64,000 bases of DNA from Spinacia oleracea (GCF_020520425.1 NC_079487.1:132640385-132704384); one strand, 5' to 3'; shown: positions 1 through 12,689, numbered from the stretch's first letter. Made by a program: numbers and translations. The notes: a model not told the origin generated them from the sequence alone.

Positions 1-481
1 CCCTTCTTGAGTTCTTGGCTTATTATCCCCTTTCTTGGCTTTGATTTCGACAATATTAAAGCTCATGGCTTCATTTCTTGGCACCACAAGTGATGTTTCT
101 GTTATGAATCTTGCCTACCTCCTCCTAAAATGTTCTGACTTCTGAGTTACAGCCTCCTGTTTGTTATTAATGAACTCCTACATGTTTATTGTAAACTGAG
201 GGCTTTCTCGTCTAACAAATTCTTACGCATAAGCTATGCATCTGTGATATACGAAGTACTACGCATGTGACAAGAAGTGAAGACGGAAAATAATTTGCTT
301 GTTTGAAGAGCTTATACAGTTCATGTAAAAAGGAATTTCTGATTGAGTTTGCACATGTGATGCAAATGTTTCCACATTAATTTGTTCTTAACCAAATCCT
401 GGATACTTTTGAACAAAAGTCTGGCTTAAGTTATTTTGAAATATGGGAATCTGATACCTGGTTTACCTGTTTCCAGATAAA
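1..481 (+). promoter_or_regulatory. Upstream and 5' UTR region of the FAM32A-like gene
   Basis: No coding frame is supported. A good 3' splice acceptor (pyrimidine-rich, ending TTTCCAG at 476) lies six bases before the ATG, so the 5' UTR is probably interrupted by an intron whose 5' end is in this stretch or off the window. No clear core promoter was recognised. Confidence 0.4.
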
Positions 482-2070
482 ATGTCAGCATATGACAATG
501 TTATTGGGGGTAAGTTGAAACTTAAAGGAAAAGCCTTGGATGTGAAGACTGGTGGCGTAAAGAAGAAGAAGAAACAAAAGAAACAGTATGATGAAGTTTC
601 AGAAACAAAAGTGGATGAAACGTTGGACGGTTAGTTAACATAATAGTTTTAAAGTATATAAATTACGTTTCTGATTTGCTTGAAGTCTTAAACTTTGCTA
701 TCCATCTCTTGTATTGTTAAATATCATTGTCTTTGCAGTTTTTGCATTCAGGAGCTTTAATATTTCCTTTCAGGCCATCATTTGATTATAAGGTTTCTTG
801 TGTTGGTAGCCTCTATTAACAGGCTTTTCTTAGACTCATAGCCAGTATGTGTCATGCTGAAATAGAAGCAACCACTGTTAACTTTTTTTGTTTCTCTGGT
901 TTAACAAAGAAGAAATCTTATTTTTATACCTGAATTTTTTATTCGTCTTGTGGTTCTCTTTTAATCTTTACTACTACTTGTTATGTGCTGCATGACAGCA
1001 TTCTTGTTCGATTCAGACACTGCATACCACATTTTACACTAATACCCTGACTCCCTGAGAGAGTGAGAGTTACCTTTCCAACAATTGTCCATTTTCTGCT
1101 TATCATGACCTTGAAGTTTAATCGCAGCAGCTTCGAACCATCGGAATTGCCTGTGAAAGTGGTTCCATGAACATTATCACAATCATAAAGACGTTCTACT
1201 GGCTGCTGTAAGCCTGTAAGAAACCTAAATACCTAACATAAGAGTAAGTTCATTTCAATTCAGGTAAACAGCCCTGCTAGGGGATGCTACTGAATTATGA
1301 TAAGGTTGTGGTCAACTTGCTTTCCATGGCCTCACAGCCTTTTTGAGATGCTATATGATTACATGTTTTTCTGTTTCTGTCTGGTAACTGACAAGATAAC
1401 AACTTGTTGTACTGCTACTTGAGATTCATAGAGTTTATTGAGTTTTCTTGTCCTTTCTTGATAAACAAGGTAAATGAAATTGTGAGACTGATGAACTCCC
1501 TCCTGTTTCTAAAGATATCAAAGTTAGACCTCCCTCCTGTGAGAATGAAATTGTGAGAATGATGAACTCCCTCCTGTTTCTAAAGGCGTCACAAAATCTC
1601 TTTCCTGAGCTTATTACGGACTTACAACATTTGGCAAATGTTTGATTGATTGATCGACGTGTTCAATCCTCCTCACTTCCCTTAAAATTTGACAGAATAT
1701 TCTATTTTCTACTTATGACTTGGTTTCATTGTATTTTTGGGTTTGATTGATTGACATGTTCAATTTTGGATTTCATTACCTTATTTGGGTTTCGGGTGCA
1801 GGTGGAAGTGCCGAAGCTTTAACTCTTACTAATGAAGAGGAGAACGGTAACAACGAATCAGACAAGTCAACCGGGAAAGGGAAGGCCCCAAAATTTGCTG
1901 ATCATCTGACTCCAGCTGAAAAACGATACATAGAGCAGAGAGAGCAGCTTGATGTCCAGAAGTATTCTAAAATGTCTAAGAATTCCCACCGTGATCGTCT
2001 AGATGATTTCAATCAGTATTTAGCCAACTTGAGTGAGCATTATGACATTCCTAAAGTTGGCCCTGGCTAA
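482..2070 (+). CDS. FAM32A-like protein, two exons
   Basis: Exons 482-629 and 1802-2070 give 138 residues. The donor is GACG|GTTAGT and the acceptor TGCAG|GTGG; the split glycine codon (phase 1) joins perfectly. The N-terminus (SAYDNVIGGKLKLKGKALDV) followed by a lysine-rich stretch, and the C-terminus ending in RLDDFNQYLANLSEHYDIPK, are the two conserved ends of the eukaryotic FAM32A family. These are small basic nuclear proteins; human FAM32A is known as a late spliceosome component promoting exon ligation. The acidic Glu/Asn/Ser middle (about residues 40-75) is variable in the family. A longer reading starting inside the intron (ATG at 1747) is rejected because it lacks the conserved N-terminus. 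No transit peptide or membrane segment is visible. The length matches the family (about 110-140 residues). Confidence 0.9.
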
Positions 2071-2520
2071 GTATCTTCTTTATTTTCACATTGCAAAGCA
2101 GTTAAATGTCAACTCCTGTACATTGGGCAGTTAATTGTTTTTAGGTTTCTGGTTTAAAGATTAGTATTCAGAATTCTCCTGTAATCAGAACTTGTAGCCT
2201 TGTACCAAATATTGTCTTAATTTTACCGTGAGACTGTTACTGTCCTGCACTCTTGCATCTCTGTCGAGTTCAAACTATTTCTGCATCCAGGTGTGGGATG
2301 GGAACATTTTTATCAAGTTAATTTTACAAGTAGAATATTTCTTTATGTTGGGTGTTTCTGATCATTAAATTTCTGGATATTTTTCTTCACCTTTGTTCCT
2401 TTATATGGGAATGGCTTTTCATAGATTTGCCATGGTGGCTGAAGATTTTTCCAATTATCTGATATGAACATTGAGACATATTATACCCAAACTGTTAGAA
2501 TCTTTATCGATTTTGTGATG
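2071..2520. other. 3' flank of the FAM32A-like gene
   Basis: Probable 3' UTR followed by AT-rich spacer. No ORF, RNA gene or repeat was recognised before the LINE remnant begins near 2521. Confidence 0.4.
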
Positions 2521-3349
2521 TTGCGCAACAAGTTTGGAGGAGTGGATCACTAGCTATCCATTCAAAACATAACGAAACCATGTCTTTCAAGGAATGGTTT
2601 TTGTTTTACATCCGACTATTTCAACGTCAGGATGGTAAGAATAGCCCGAGAAGTGTTTATTTTATAAGCACACTTTGGGGTTTGTGGCTGGTTAGGAATA
2701 ACCGCATTTTTAGAGGGTAGGCGACAACTATTTCTATGGTCCACACTTTCATTAAGCAAGGACTAGACCAACATGGAATTTTGCAACAACAACGTATGCC
2801 TTTCTTAAGGGTTCTCCATCCTCCTGAAATGGATCTTGTCTTTCCTCCGGGTTTTTCAGGGTAATCTTAGCAGGGGACGAAAACCAAGGACCGACTACCA
2901 TAATTGTGATTGATGGATCTTGGCACAAGAGTACTAGGAATGCAGGTGTGGGTTGGTTTTTGGATAACCAACTTTTTCCGAGTCAAACAATTTTAGGCGG
3001 AGCAATGGCATGCTCTGCGGATTTAGCCCTTCACACAGAGGTTAGGGCCTGTCTTCTTAGCATGCGATGGGCGTCACTGGCAGGGTTTGGAAGAATCACA
3101 ATTCTTTCAGACTCCCAGCAACTGGTCGAATTGCTGAGATTGGCTGATGTGACTGACATTCAACTCATTTGGACGCTGGACGAAATTAGGAGGATTGGCA
3201 AGACCTTTAACTGGTGTTGCATCAACAAGGTGGACCGAGAGCCTATTCAACGCGCGCACGAGCTGGAAAAGGCGGCATCTACTTTACTTTTGTCTTTTAG
3301 TAATTTCCCTTAGTTTGTTCCTATAAGCTTATGTCAAAAAAAAAAAAAA
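2521..3349 (+). pseudogene. LINE (non-LTR retrotransposon) 3' remnant with RNase H domain
   Basis: A 5'-truncated plant LINE. About 2527-2718 reads as the segment after the reverse transcriptase (motifs FKEWFLFYIRLF and STLWGLWLVRNNRIFRG). It is followed by an in-frame TAG and a frame change near 2865, then an RNase H-like domain to the stop at 3313. The RNase H part shows the expected order: IDGSW (first Asp), a Glu in LHTEVRACLLSMRW, SDSQQL (Asp) and the C-terminal RAHELEKAA helix. It ends with TTATGTC and a run of A (about 3336-3348), the retroposed poly(A) tail. The catalytic reverse-transcriptase core is missing, so the copy is dead. No clear target-site duplication was found. Confidence 0.8.
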
Positions 3350-3529
3350 CATTCTTTTACTTGTATTTCTCTTTTCTATTGCTTTCTAGGATCTTTCTAA
3401 TAGTTTTCTAGGCTTTAGAGAGAATTATTATGTTACTGTAATTCCAGTGTTCACTGGCAAGTTTTAGCTAATTTAAAATAAACCTCTATGAGGGGTATGA
3501 ACCAATACCTCTCATCAGAAGTTGCCTTT

Positions 3530-3843
3530 GCTTAATTTATTTGTTGTTGCCAGCCTTTATAGATATTGTGTTGTCGCATGCTTTTAAGCTTTCTAAGACA
3601 TAACAAAGTCTCCCTCAAAACAGATACACTCTTGTCGACGGTCCCACTTGTCCTGCTGTGCGCAAACAAGCCCCTCGTTCGACCCTCATTCTTGTCGCCA
3701 ATAGGCAAGAGTGCCCATTCTGAAGCAAACACCTGCTCGTGTCCCGAGCCTTGAGATTCACTTTCCGCACAAGGCTTGCGCCCTTGCCGCCCCATAGGCA
3801 AGAGCACGCCGCACGATCTGGTGTCAAAACACCCGGGCCGTGA
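3530..3843 (-). mobile_element. GC-rich LTR-like fragment
   Basis: This patch is clearly more GC-rich than its surroundings. Read on the minus strand it begins TGTCACGGCCCGGG, which resembles the 5' end of plant Gypsy-type LTRs. It contains two related stretches with CTTGTCGCCAATAGGCAAGAG-like and CTTGCCGCCCCATAGGCAAG-like sequence. No partner LTR, PBS or internal domain was found in the window, so it could be a truncated or solo LTR. The overlapping short frames on both strands are not credible genes. Confidence 0.3.
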
Positions 3844-3995
3844 CAGTTGGTGTAATAGTCCTATATTTTATAATTTTATAAAATATATTTTATTATTCAA
3901 AATATAACTATTTTCGTTTTAATTAGTCCCCTTTAATATTTTCGGAAAGTTTAAAACCCTATTTTATTAGTTATATGACTCTATTATATGGAAAA

Positions 3996-4530
<535 letters not shown>

Positions 4531-5480
4531 GTTCATAAAAAGTAAGACTAATTTCACGCATGTATATTAATTGAACTCTGATCAATTCTAATTTGGTTTC
4601 GTGCTTGGGCTGGATAGAATTTAGGGGTAAGAGTGGCGGTAATACTCCCGCTTACAGACCTAGATGGCGCATTACACCAAAATTTCCCCCCCTTAAAAGC
4701 ACAACATTTTCCCCTAAAACTGAAATATTTATTGTTTACTCAGACCACTTAGATGGCAGGGTACCAGGGGCCAGTTACCCCCAGGGTTGTAGCATCTCCC
4801 TATAAAATTGCTACAAAAAGGGATAGAGAATATTATTACTAACTTTTCACAAAAAGACTAATCGGGTTTGTTTATGCTATTCAGATTTCGTCGACGTAGT
4901 CAACCAGTACTCTTCAACCTCTGGCAGCACGTCTTCATCAGGTTGCTCACAACAGAGCTGAACTTTCCTAGGCGGAAAGTTCCTCCGCTTAAACTTCCTC
5001 CGCTTAAACTGAAAGGTCATTTTCTCTGTCACCTTATGCACATCTGGTAGTATTTTGCCTGCAGGTCATTTAAACCTTCTATCTCAATAAATAAGTCTTT
5101 GTAATAAGATAGTCCTAGCATGCTGTTACCATATACAAAAAGCAAAAGCAGAAAATAGCATATAAAAACACTAACTTTCACAGAAAAATCAGCTAAAGTA
5201 TATAAAAACACACAAATTCAATGCAACAAACAAACACCCAGAATTCTGAATTCAACTCGCAATAATTAGAAATAATATTACCAAACAAAGTAAATGATAT
5301 TGAAGTAAAACTCGCAATAAATTAGCAAAAACAAAATAATCAACAACGTGAAATAGAAAACCAAGCTTTATCAAAATCAAATCCAAATAATGAACTTGAC
5401 AATCAAACTCAATAGATAATCCAAATAATAAGAGTTCAAGGTGTGATGGTCAGGCAAATGCCACAATTAAAGAACATGAA
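4531..5480. other. Unassigned intergenic stretch
   Basis: No convincing gene. Two short plus-strand frames (4593-4805 and 4868-5050) lack recognisable domains. A short tandem CTTCCTCCGCTTAAA occurs near 4980-5007. Probably old, eroded repeat DNA. Confidence 0.3.
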
Positions 5481-5789
5481 TACTCCCTCCGCCCTTAATA
5501 CTCGACCCGGTTTGACCGACACAAAGTTTAAGGGACTTGAATTGACTTATTAGTTTAATAGATAGTGGAGTATTATTTTAATGTAGTTAGTGGGAATTGT
5601 GTAAAGGGGTAGAGTATGAGTTGAATTTTTTTATTATTTTTTGTATGGAGTAAGGGGTAGGTGGGTTAATATGGGGGGAGTGAGAAATAATATAATATTG
5701 TTAAATATTTTCATTTTTAGAAACAGATCAAGTATTAAGGGACGACCCGATAAGGAAAACATGTCAAGTATTAAGGGAGAAAGGGAGTA
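5481..5789. mobile_element. Stowaway-type MITE
   Basis: Begins TACTCCCTCCGCCCTTAATACT and ends in the inverse, AGTATTAAGGGAGAAAGGGAGTA. This is the CTCCCTCCG-type terminal inverted repeat of Stowaway/mariner MITEs with the TA target at both edges. About 309 bp, no coding capacity. Confidence 0.85.
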
Positions 5790-6179
5790 GATAATAGACT
5801 ATAGATAAAATATTCAATTAATTATTCCATAGTCTAACAATATGAGTTCAGCTTTCACCATAAATATTGAGAAGATTTGGTATCAAACGCTGAAGGTTCT
5901 TTGTGATCAATCACATTATCCGACGGATATAATATTTAACAATTGACAAACTTGTAAGTAAAAAAACAGAAACATTATGCAGGACAGCACAAAATTCTCA
6001 CCTTCCTCTACTTCCCCTAGCGCCAGCAGTGCCTATAGGTAGCGAAACGGTTATATATACCATTTGATTGATATTTCTTTAACATTTTTTTAATTGGGTA
6101 CTTTCGAAACGCGTTCCTACCACGCAACAAAAAAGAGATTAAGAAGCAACATAAAAACAATATGTAAATATAACAATAA
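5790..6179. other. Spacer without recognised features
   Basis: AT-rich, with no ORF or structured repeat recognised. Confidence 0.3.
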
Positions 6180-7098
6180 TCTATTACTATATACTAAAAG
6201 ACACACCAGGAATGACACGTGTCACGTCCTGGTGAGTATTTAGTATTTTTTTTCTTTTTAAAAATAAATTAATTTAACAATCTTTTAAAATATTTGATTT
6301 CCTGATTTTTTTTATTTCTTATTCTTTCCTTCTATTAATATAACAGAAGTATATATGAAAAAATAAATTAAAGATTTCATGTATTATGACAAGGATAAAA
6401 AAAATATATTATTACTGATTTGAAGAACATATATGTTAGGAATGGAAAAAAAATCACAGTTTTTTTTTATATTACTGTTTCTATAATATACATAGTAAGC
6501 TATTACGAAAACTCCGTAAAAGAAAAATAGTAAAATATTTTTTTGATTTTCATTTAAAATTTTCAAACAAACGCATTATACTCTTAAACTACAATAGTTA
6601 ATAAATAAATAAACAAATTACACTTAAACAAAAAAACAATTGTTGATTTTTTATTTTATGTAAAAGAAGTGTTAAAAAGTGGGTCCAACAAAATTACTTA
6701 TAAACCTGAAAGTCTGCTATATATACCAAATCTAGAAAATAGAGTATTATAACTAATGTGGTTATCAAATCAATACCATATCCAAAAATTTGGATAGATC
6801 GAGAGTACGGGTATGATTACGGTTACGGATATCATTCAATTCCAAAAGAAAAAGATATCTAATAATTGTCTGATAAGTTTTTTTTCTTATAGTTTTCCAA
6901 CTTAAGTATTTTTATCAAAACGCTAAACTCCTAAAATCGCACTAATCACTATACAATCCAAACAAATAATAATATTCTCTTATTTTTCCAACAACCGTTG
7001 ATAAAAATTGATTTTATTTTATTAAAAACTTCTTTTAAATAAATTATTCAGAACAGAAAAAAAAATTTAGTCTCATCCATGCGTTGCACGGGACCTAA
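6180..7098 (+). mobile_element. Helitron-like element, copy 1 (decayed 3' end)
   Basis: Starts TCTATTACTATATACTAAAAG after an A, as plant Helitrons do. A subterminal palindrome around GACACGTGTC follows (about 6214-6223). Near the end (about 7079-7092) lies the short hairpin ATGCGTTGCACGGG, but the terminal CTAG is lost (CCTAAC). The same start is repeated at about 7099 in copy 2, so the two sit head to tail. No Rep/helicase frame, hence non-autonomous. Confidence 0.55.
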
Positions 7099-9521
7099 CC
7101 TATTAACTGTATACTAAAAGACACACCAGAAATGACACGTGTCATCTCCTGATGAATCTTTAGGTTTTTTTTTAAATTTAAAAAATGTTTATTAATAAAG
7201 CTTACAAAAATGGAGAAAATAATTTTTCGTAGCTATGAATTCTTATTGTAGAAAGTTAATTGTAGTCCATATCTCTCATATGCATTATATAAATTATTAT
7301 TTGAAAAAAAGTACTCTCTATTGATTAACTTAAATAAGAAATAATTTTTAAAACTTTGTAACAACATTTTAAAGTTCTTTGTAACCCTTATTTCAAAGAA
7401 TATAAGTTTAAATAAATTTAGTTAACTTAAGGCTTTGTTTTATTCGACTTATTTTGTCTGAATTTATATTGTCTCGACTTATTTTATCTGAAAAAAACTT
7501 ATTTTGACTGAAATAAACTTATTTATGTGTTAAAATGTCTAAAAAAATAATTTAATTTTGTTTTAACGGATTTTTCATGAAATACCCCCGAATTTTGGCG
7601 TAATTCACCAAATGCCCCTCGACTTTCAGAAATTCACCAAATGCCCCTCACAAATGACTTAATACCCAAAATACCCTTACTAATAATGCGCCGTTAGTCC
7701 TCCGTTAACCTAATTTTCAAATTCACCAAATACCCCTATTTTAATACTTATTTCACCAAATACCCTTATTCAGAAACTTAATTCACCAAATACCAATAAC
7801 TTAAAATTACTCATTTTGATGCTCAACGACTAGTTTTTGTGTTTGAAAATTAGCCGTTGCTTATTGTTTGCTTATAAATACTCTTTTTCTGACGGTTTAT
7901 TGTAGTTTTCCTATTGTTTTGTTAATTTCATATCATTTTTGTCATGAGTTTTCTTTCAAAATCATCATCCACACCCAATGAGTCCACATATGTAAGAGTC
8001 CCAAATAAATTTTGTTATCATGGGAGAAAATTTGACATCCGAATATCTGATACAACACTCAATCTGAAGCTCCGGTACAACACTAAAACAGAAAACACTC
8101 CTAAAAACACCTCAAAACGTCGCAACTCTTCAAGAAAATAGCTACTTCTTTTGTACCTTATTCTTTATGTGACCAATTAATTATATTTACCACGCAATCG
8201 GAAGGTATTCCTTTTTCAATATGGGAAATATCTTTAACATATGCAAACAGATTAAAAATAAAGCTCTTATTAATTTTATTCTAACGCATATGTTCCAGCT
8301 ACCTCGGCTTCTATTGCTTCCATGCCACATATTTAACGTTAACTCCCTTTTGTCTCCTGTCTCTACTGCCTCCAAACATCTTTCTTCAATCTCCTAACTT
8401 TCTCTCAACCTTACAGTCGAGGCATAAAGGTTTTCCCACTTTTCTTTTGAGCTAGGTCCTATTGACATGGTCAGATTTATGGACAAATGTCTATTTTTGG
8501 ATTTGAGGGAACAAGAAAAAAAAATGAAACTAAGGTATGTTCCAAAGCTCATGAACCAGTGAAAAAACATGAATCTTGGCACAAAGATTTGCCTCCAAAC
8601 TCAAGATTTTCACATCATGAATCCAAGTTGAAATCGAGGTTGTGATAAAAATGTATGTGTTATTGAACTTGATTTCTTAGTTTCTTTACCATTCGGACAA
8701 TAAGAAAATTAAGGTGTTAGCTTTAGATTGATTACTTCAGCTTCACTTACATAAGATCCCTTTGAAAATGGGGTTTTTTGGCCTTTTGCTCAGCTAAAGT
8801 GCATTGTCTTTACTGGATGAGGCCTGAACTTATTGGATCATAATTGAAACTTACTGAGTGTTGTATCGGAGCCTCAGATGGAAATTTCCTCCCATAATAT
8901 TAGAAATTGTTTGGGACTCTTACATATGTGGATTCATGGGTGTGGATGATGATTTTGAAAGAAAACTCATGACAAAAATGATATGAAATTAACAAAACAA
9001 TAGAAAAACTACAATAAATAGTCAGAAAAGGGGTTTTTATAAGCAAACAATAAGCAACGGCTAATTTTCAAACATAAAAACTAGCCGCTGAGCATCAAAA
9101 TGGGTAATTTTAAGTTATGTGTATTTGGTGAATTAAGTTTCAGAATAGGGGTATTATATGAAATAAGTAATAAAATAGGGGTATTTGGTGAATTTAAAAA
9201 TTAGGCTAACGGAGGACTAACGGCGCGTCATTAGTAAGGGTATTTTGGGTATTAAGTCATTTGTGAGGGGCATTTGGTGAATTTCTGAAAGTCGAGGGGC
9301 ATTTGGTGAATTACGCCATAATTCGGGGGTATTTCATGAAAAATCCGTTGTTTTAATTATTTATTTAGGGAAAATTAAATCACTTGGTGTTGATGAACTC
9401 ATTTACGAAATATATTTTATTTAATTAACTTTTCTGTAAATTATTATGAAATTATTAATAGTATTACATAAAAATATTTACGGAGTAGTAATAATCGTGC
9501 GTTGCACGGGTACTAAACTAG
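7099..9521 (+). mobile_element. Helitron-like element, copy 2, carrying a MULE
   Basis: The 5' end repeats copy 1 (CTGTATACTAAAAGACACACC and the GACACGTGTC palindrome). The 3' end is well kept: hairpin CGTGCGTTGCACGGG at about 9496-9510, then TACTAAACTAG followed by T, the classical Helitron terminus. About 640 bp of Helitron sequence remain once the MULE at 7567-9347 and its extra target copy are removed. A decayed MITE-like stretch (repeated CTTATTTTGACTGAA-type motifs) lies at about 7435-7540. Confidence 0.6.
7558..9356. mobile_element. Long-TIR Mutator-like element with 9-bp target duplication
   Basis: The element body is 7567-9347. It starts CGGATTTTTCATGAAATACC and ends with the inverse, flanked by a perfect 9-bp duplication TTGTTTTAA (7558-7566 and 9348-9356). 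The inverted repeats run about 500 bp on each side (to about 8085 and back to about 8845), and 9-bp duplications with long TIRs are the Mutator hallmark. Both arms carry repeated phrases such as ATTCACCAAATGCCCCT. Each arm also carries a promoter-like region leading to ATGAGTTTTCTTTC. The left arm's frame (7944-8141, 65 codons) includes a CYHGRKF stretch reminiscent of GRF-type zinc fingers, while the right arm's copy stops after about 15 codons. No transposase is present, so it is non-autonomous. Confidence 0.85.
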
Positions 9522-11190
9522 TTAAAAATTATAAAAACATTCCAAAACGAGATTCTGCAAACTTCACCATAACAATAATTAAAAATTATTAAAACCTTCC
9601 ACCGCATATTTCATTTTGTATTAGAGAGGCTGTTGATTTAGCTATTCCTTCCTGATATATAAATATTATAAAAATTCAGATACTAGTGGAAATAAGTAAG
9701 TACCCATTCGAGGTCAGTTTCATAAATGTAACTGAATGTATGAATATTCTCGAGCAGAAAGGATATATCGTCTGGAACACAGCGAGAGATAATTATCTTG
9801 GTTGTGTATACTGCTTCTGGTCAATGCTCATTACCTATAAGGGCCAAAAGTTCTAAATAACATAAAAACCAAGAATTACTGAAGAACAAGAATCGAAATG
9901 CAGAAATGCAGCATGAAACTTATAAACAGTACAAACTACAACATCACTTTATTCAATTTTTTTAAAATATATTTTGACCTGAAACCTTATTCAACTAATA
10001 TGTATTAGAATAAAAGAAAGTGAATCTGATAGCTAAAATGGTAAGTCTTTTATTCCAATTCTTAGTGGTCAATTTAAACTCTACTGGATGATTCCAAATC
10101 AATAATGGTTATTACCGAATAGTACAAATTATATAGCATAAAACGTAATTAAATAGACTTTTAATATATACCTTTAACCTCAATTTTATTCATTTAAGTT
10201 CAAATTTTATTCACTTAATATCAAGTTTTATCATTTACGGAGTAATTCCCTTTTTTCGTCCCCTTTTTTATTTCTACATTTTTTTCAATTTATCTTACCG
10301 ATTTAATTACGAAAATGAGCCAGTACACCAAATTTTACCCGTCCGACATAAAAATAGAAGATATACTTGATACACACATGAAAACACATTCTAATACTAA
10401 TACTGATGCCATGGCCACTCAGATAGTCACACTCAATCCATCTTCAATTCGCTTGACATGCATGAAATACGGTACTATCACTAGTATATCAACTATATCA
10501 ACCATGTTTAGGAAGAATGACTCCAATAATAAACTATATCAACTATGAAATCCAAAGTTTGGGTTACGTGATCTGATGGTTAGACTATATCAACTATGTT
10601 TAGGAAGAATGACTTCAGTAATAAAGTATACATTTGATCTACTTTCCATTGAAGGGTGCATACGGAATTGTATGATACATCGAAGGGCCTAATTATCGTT
10701 TGTACGCATATTTACCTTCAAGTCCAAACTTGATCATTGAAAATATATTTGCATTTATCATACATTTTTGCACCAATCTTTTACATAAACCTATTTACAT
10801 AACATATTTTTCGTCTTGGGGGACCGTGTGCGCCAGCGCACGGGCCGACAACTAGTATGTACAAAATTTGAAAATTTGACGGGGGCCTAGGCCCCCCTAG
10901 GCCCTAGTGGGCTAGCTAGTGTACCTTTGTCCCTGACTGCGGTGCCATAAAGGTACAGTTACAGATATATGATTTTAGAGGTTATTTAGATATGTATGTT
11001 TGTAAATTATAATTTAAAACAACCTCGGTAAATATATAGGTGCTATCCCTAGAAACATCTAGTAACTAAAATGTCTAAAATTATCTACATAAATATCTAG
11101 TAGCTAAAAATATCCAGTAGCAATAACAATCTAGATGAAAGGAGTAGAAGAATCTAGAGCATATTAGAAAATGTAAGGTCACCTGCCTAG
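9522..11190. other. Intergenic stretch with a Helitron 3' end at about 10825-10855
   Basis: No gene is supported; the small frame at 10315-10548 has no recognisable domain. At about 10828-10855 a hairpin (GTGCGCCAGCGCAC) is followed by GGGCCGACAACTAG and T, which reads as a third, GC-richer Helitron terminus. Its 5' end was not located. Confidence 0.45.
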
Positions 11191-11690
11191 TAGGGATGGG
11201 CATGGGCCGGATCTGATCCAGGTCTGGTGAGACCCATACCCATATTTTTTAGGCGGGCCCAGACACGCCCCAGTTTCATTGGGTTTGAATTTTTCAGACC
11301 CATACCTAGATCCAATGGGGTCTCGGTTTAAAAATGGGTCTAGTGTTATTTTTTTAATTTTAATATTGTTGCCTTAGAAATATCCCGCGCCATTAATTTA
11401 ACCGTCATATACCATCACATATTCACATTTGATACATAAAATATCACAATTCGTAAATTAGTGCCAAAATACTAATGCATGCATGTATCTAATTAGACTA
11501 TTTCTAATTTCTAATAATTGACCGGGTCCATGGGCCGGATCTAGGTCTGAGAATATTAGACCCAGCCAATTTTTAAACACATGGATCCAAATCCGCCCCA
11601 AATCCATTGGGTCTCAAATAATTTGACCCAGACCTTAAAAATGGGCCGGATCCAACCGGGTCCTGGACCATGCCCATCCCTACTGCCTAG
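11183..11690. mobile_element. hAT-type MITE with 8-bp target duplication
   Basis: The body is 11191-11682 (492 bp). It starts TAGGGATGGGCATGG and ends CCATGCCCATCCCTA, flanked by the perfect 8-bp duplication CTGCCTAG (11183-11190, 11683-11690). Eight-base duplications and TAGGGATG-type ends are typical of hAT elements. Inside, GGGTC/GACCC-rich segments are mirrored, giving a large potential hairpin. No transposase. Confidence 0.9.
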
Positions 11691-11692
11691 TG

Positions 11693-12146
11693 ATTTTTGT
11701 TAAATACGGGTCTAGGCCGCACCTGTCATCAAGAGAGAGAACACACTTAACAAATTCAAAGGAGGTTCCACCTTAAAACCATAGCCCCTTGGCCTTATTA
11801 AGTGATTAACTCTCTTCTCTTTTGTCAATGTGGGTCAGATCTTAACACTAGAGTGTCTTTATCACTCTCCCTCACATGGATCCCGTTCAATCAGTTGGCC
11901 CAGAATACAGTACAGTAAGGTCCCAGCTGTGGGTCTGGCTCTGATACCATGTTAAATACGGGTCTGGGCCGCACCCGTCATCAAGAGAGAGAACACACTT
12001 AACAGGTTCAAAGGAGGTTCCACCTTAAAACCATATGGCAATAAGGGGAGTAGCCCCTTGGCCTTATTAAGTGATTAACTCTCTTCTCTTTTGTCAATAT
12101 GGGACTCTCACACGTGATGTTTCATGGGTCAGATCTTAACAATTTT
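11693..12146 (-). mobile_element. Complete TRIM (miniature LTR retrotransposon)
   Basis: Direct terminal repeats at 11698-11847 and 11950-12141 both begin TGTTAAATACGGGTCT and end GATCTTAACA; the first copy has internal deletions. About 100 bp lie between them. Just before the second repeat is GGCTCTGATACCA, the reverse complement of a tRNA-Met primer site (TGGTATCAGAGC), so the element runs on the minus strand. A 5-bp duplication ATTTT flanks it (11693-11697, 12142-12146). It has no coding capacity and would depend on another element's proteins. Confidence 0.9.
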
Positions 12147-12277
12147 AGCTACAGTTGAGGTCTTCTGCTTATGCAATTAGAAAGGGTGATTTCTTCTAGT
12201 GTATAAGCTTAAAAGATGATAATTATACCTGAATTTCGCATAATATAAGAATCGAAACCAGCCTATAGGAATCCTCT

Positions 12278-12689
12278 TGTTAGGAATAGTACGAGATAAC
12301 AATATAGACAAAAGACACACAAGATTAATAACGTGGTATACCCACGTCCCAACTTGTATTATTAATCAAAACTGTTATTAATAATACAATCAATCAACCT
12401 CACAGGTTTTTCTCTCAAACTTTGCTCAAGCTCATGATCTCAAGCATATCAATTATAATGGTATATAAATCCCTATTTATATACCCGAACTTCCTAACCC
12501 TAGCCCTAGTATTAGGAAACACAATATTACTAGAATATTACAATTTAGGAGAAACCAATATACTAACAAGTCTATCCCTAAAATACAACTCATAAAATAG
12601 GAATACAATAACATAATATATCTCCTAAATAAATATCTAGTAATACACCATAACTGAAACTCATTGCCATATTGGGTTTAATATTAACA
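12278..12689 (-). repeat. LTR of the Copia element (3' LTR in element orientation)
   Basis: Long terminal repeat with TG...CA ends. It nearly matches 15601-16012 and is adjacent to the polypurine tract. Confidence 0.92.

Noticed and set aside
1747-1801. Alternative start of the FAM32A-like protein
   Set aside because: It would lose the conserved N-terminus encoded at 482-629; the sequence is intron.
3532-3827. Several overlapping short frames in the GC-rich patch
   Set aside because: Open frames are expected from GC-rich composition; no domains in any frame, and an LTR-like end was seen.
10315-10548. 77-codon frame
   Set aside because: No domain or codon signal; flanked by repeat debris.
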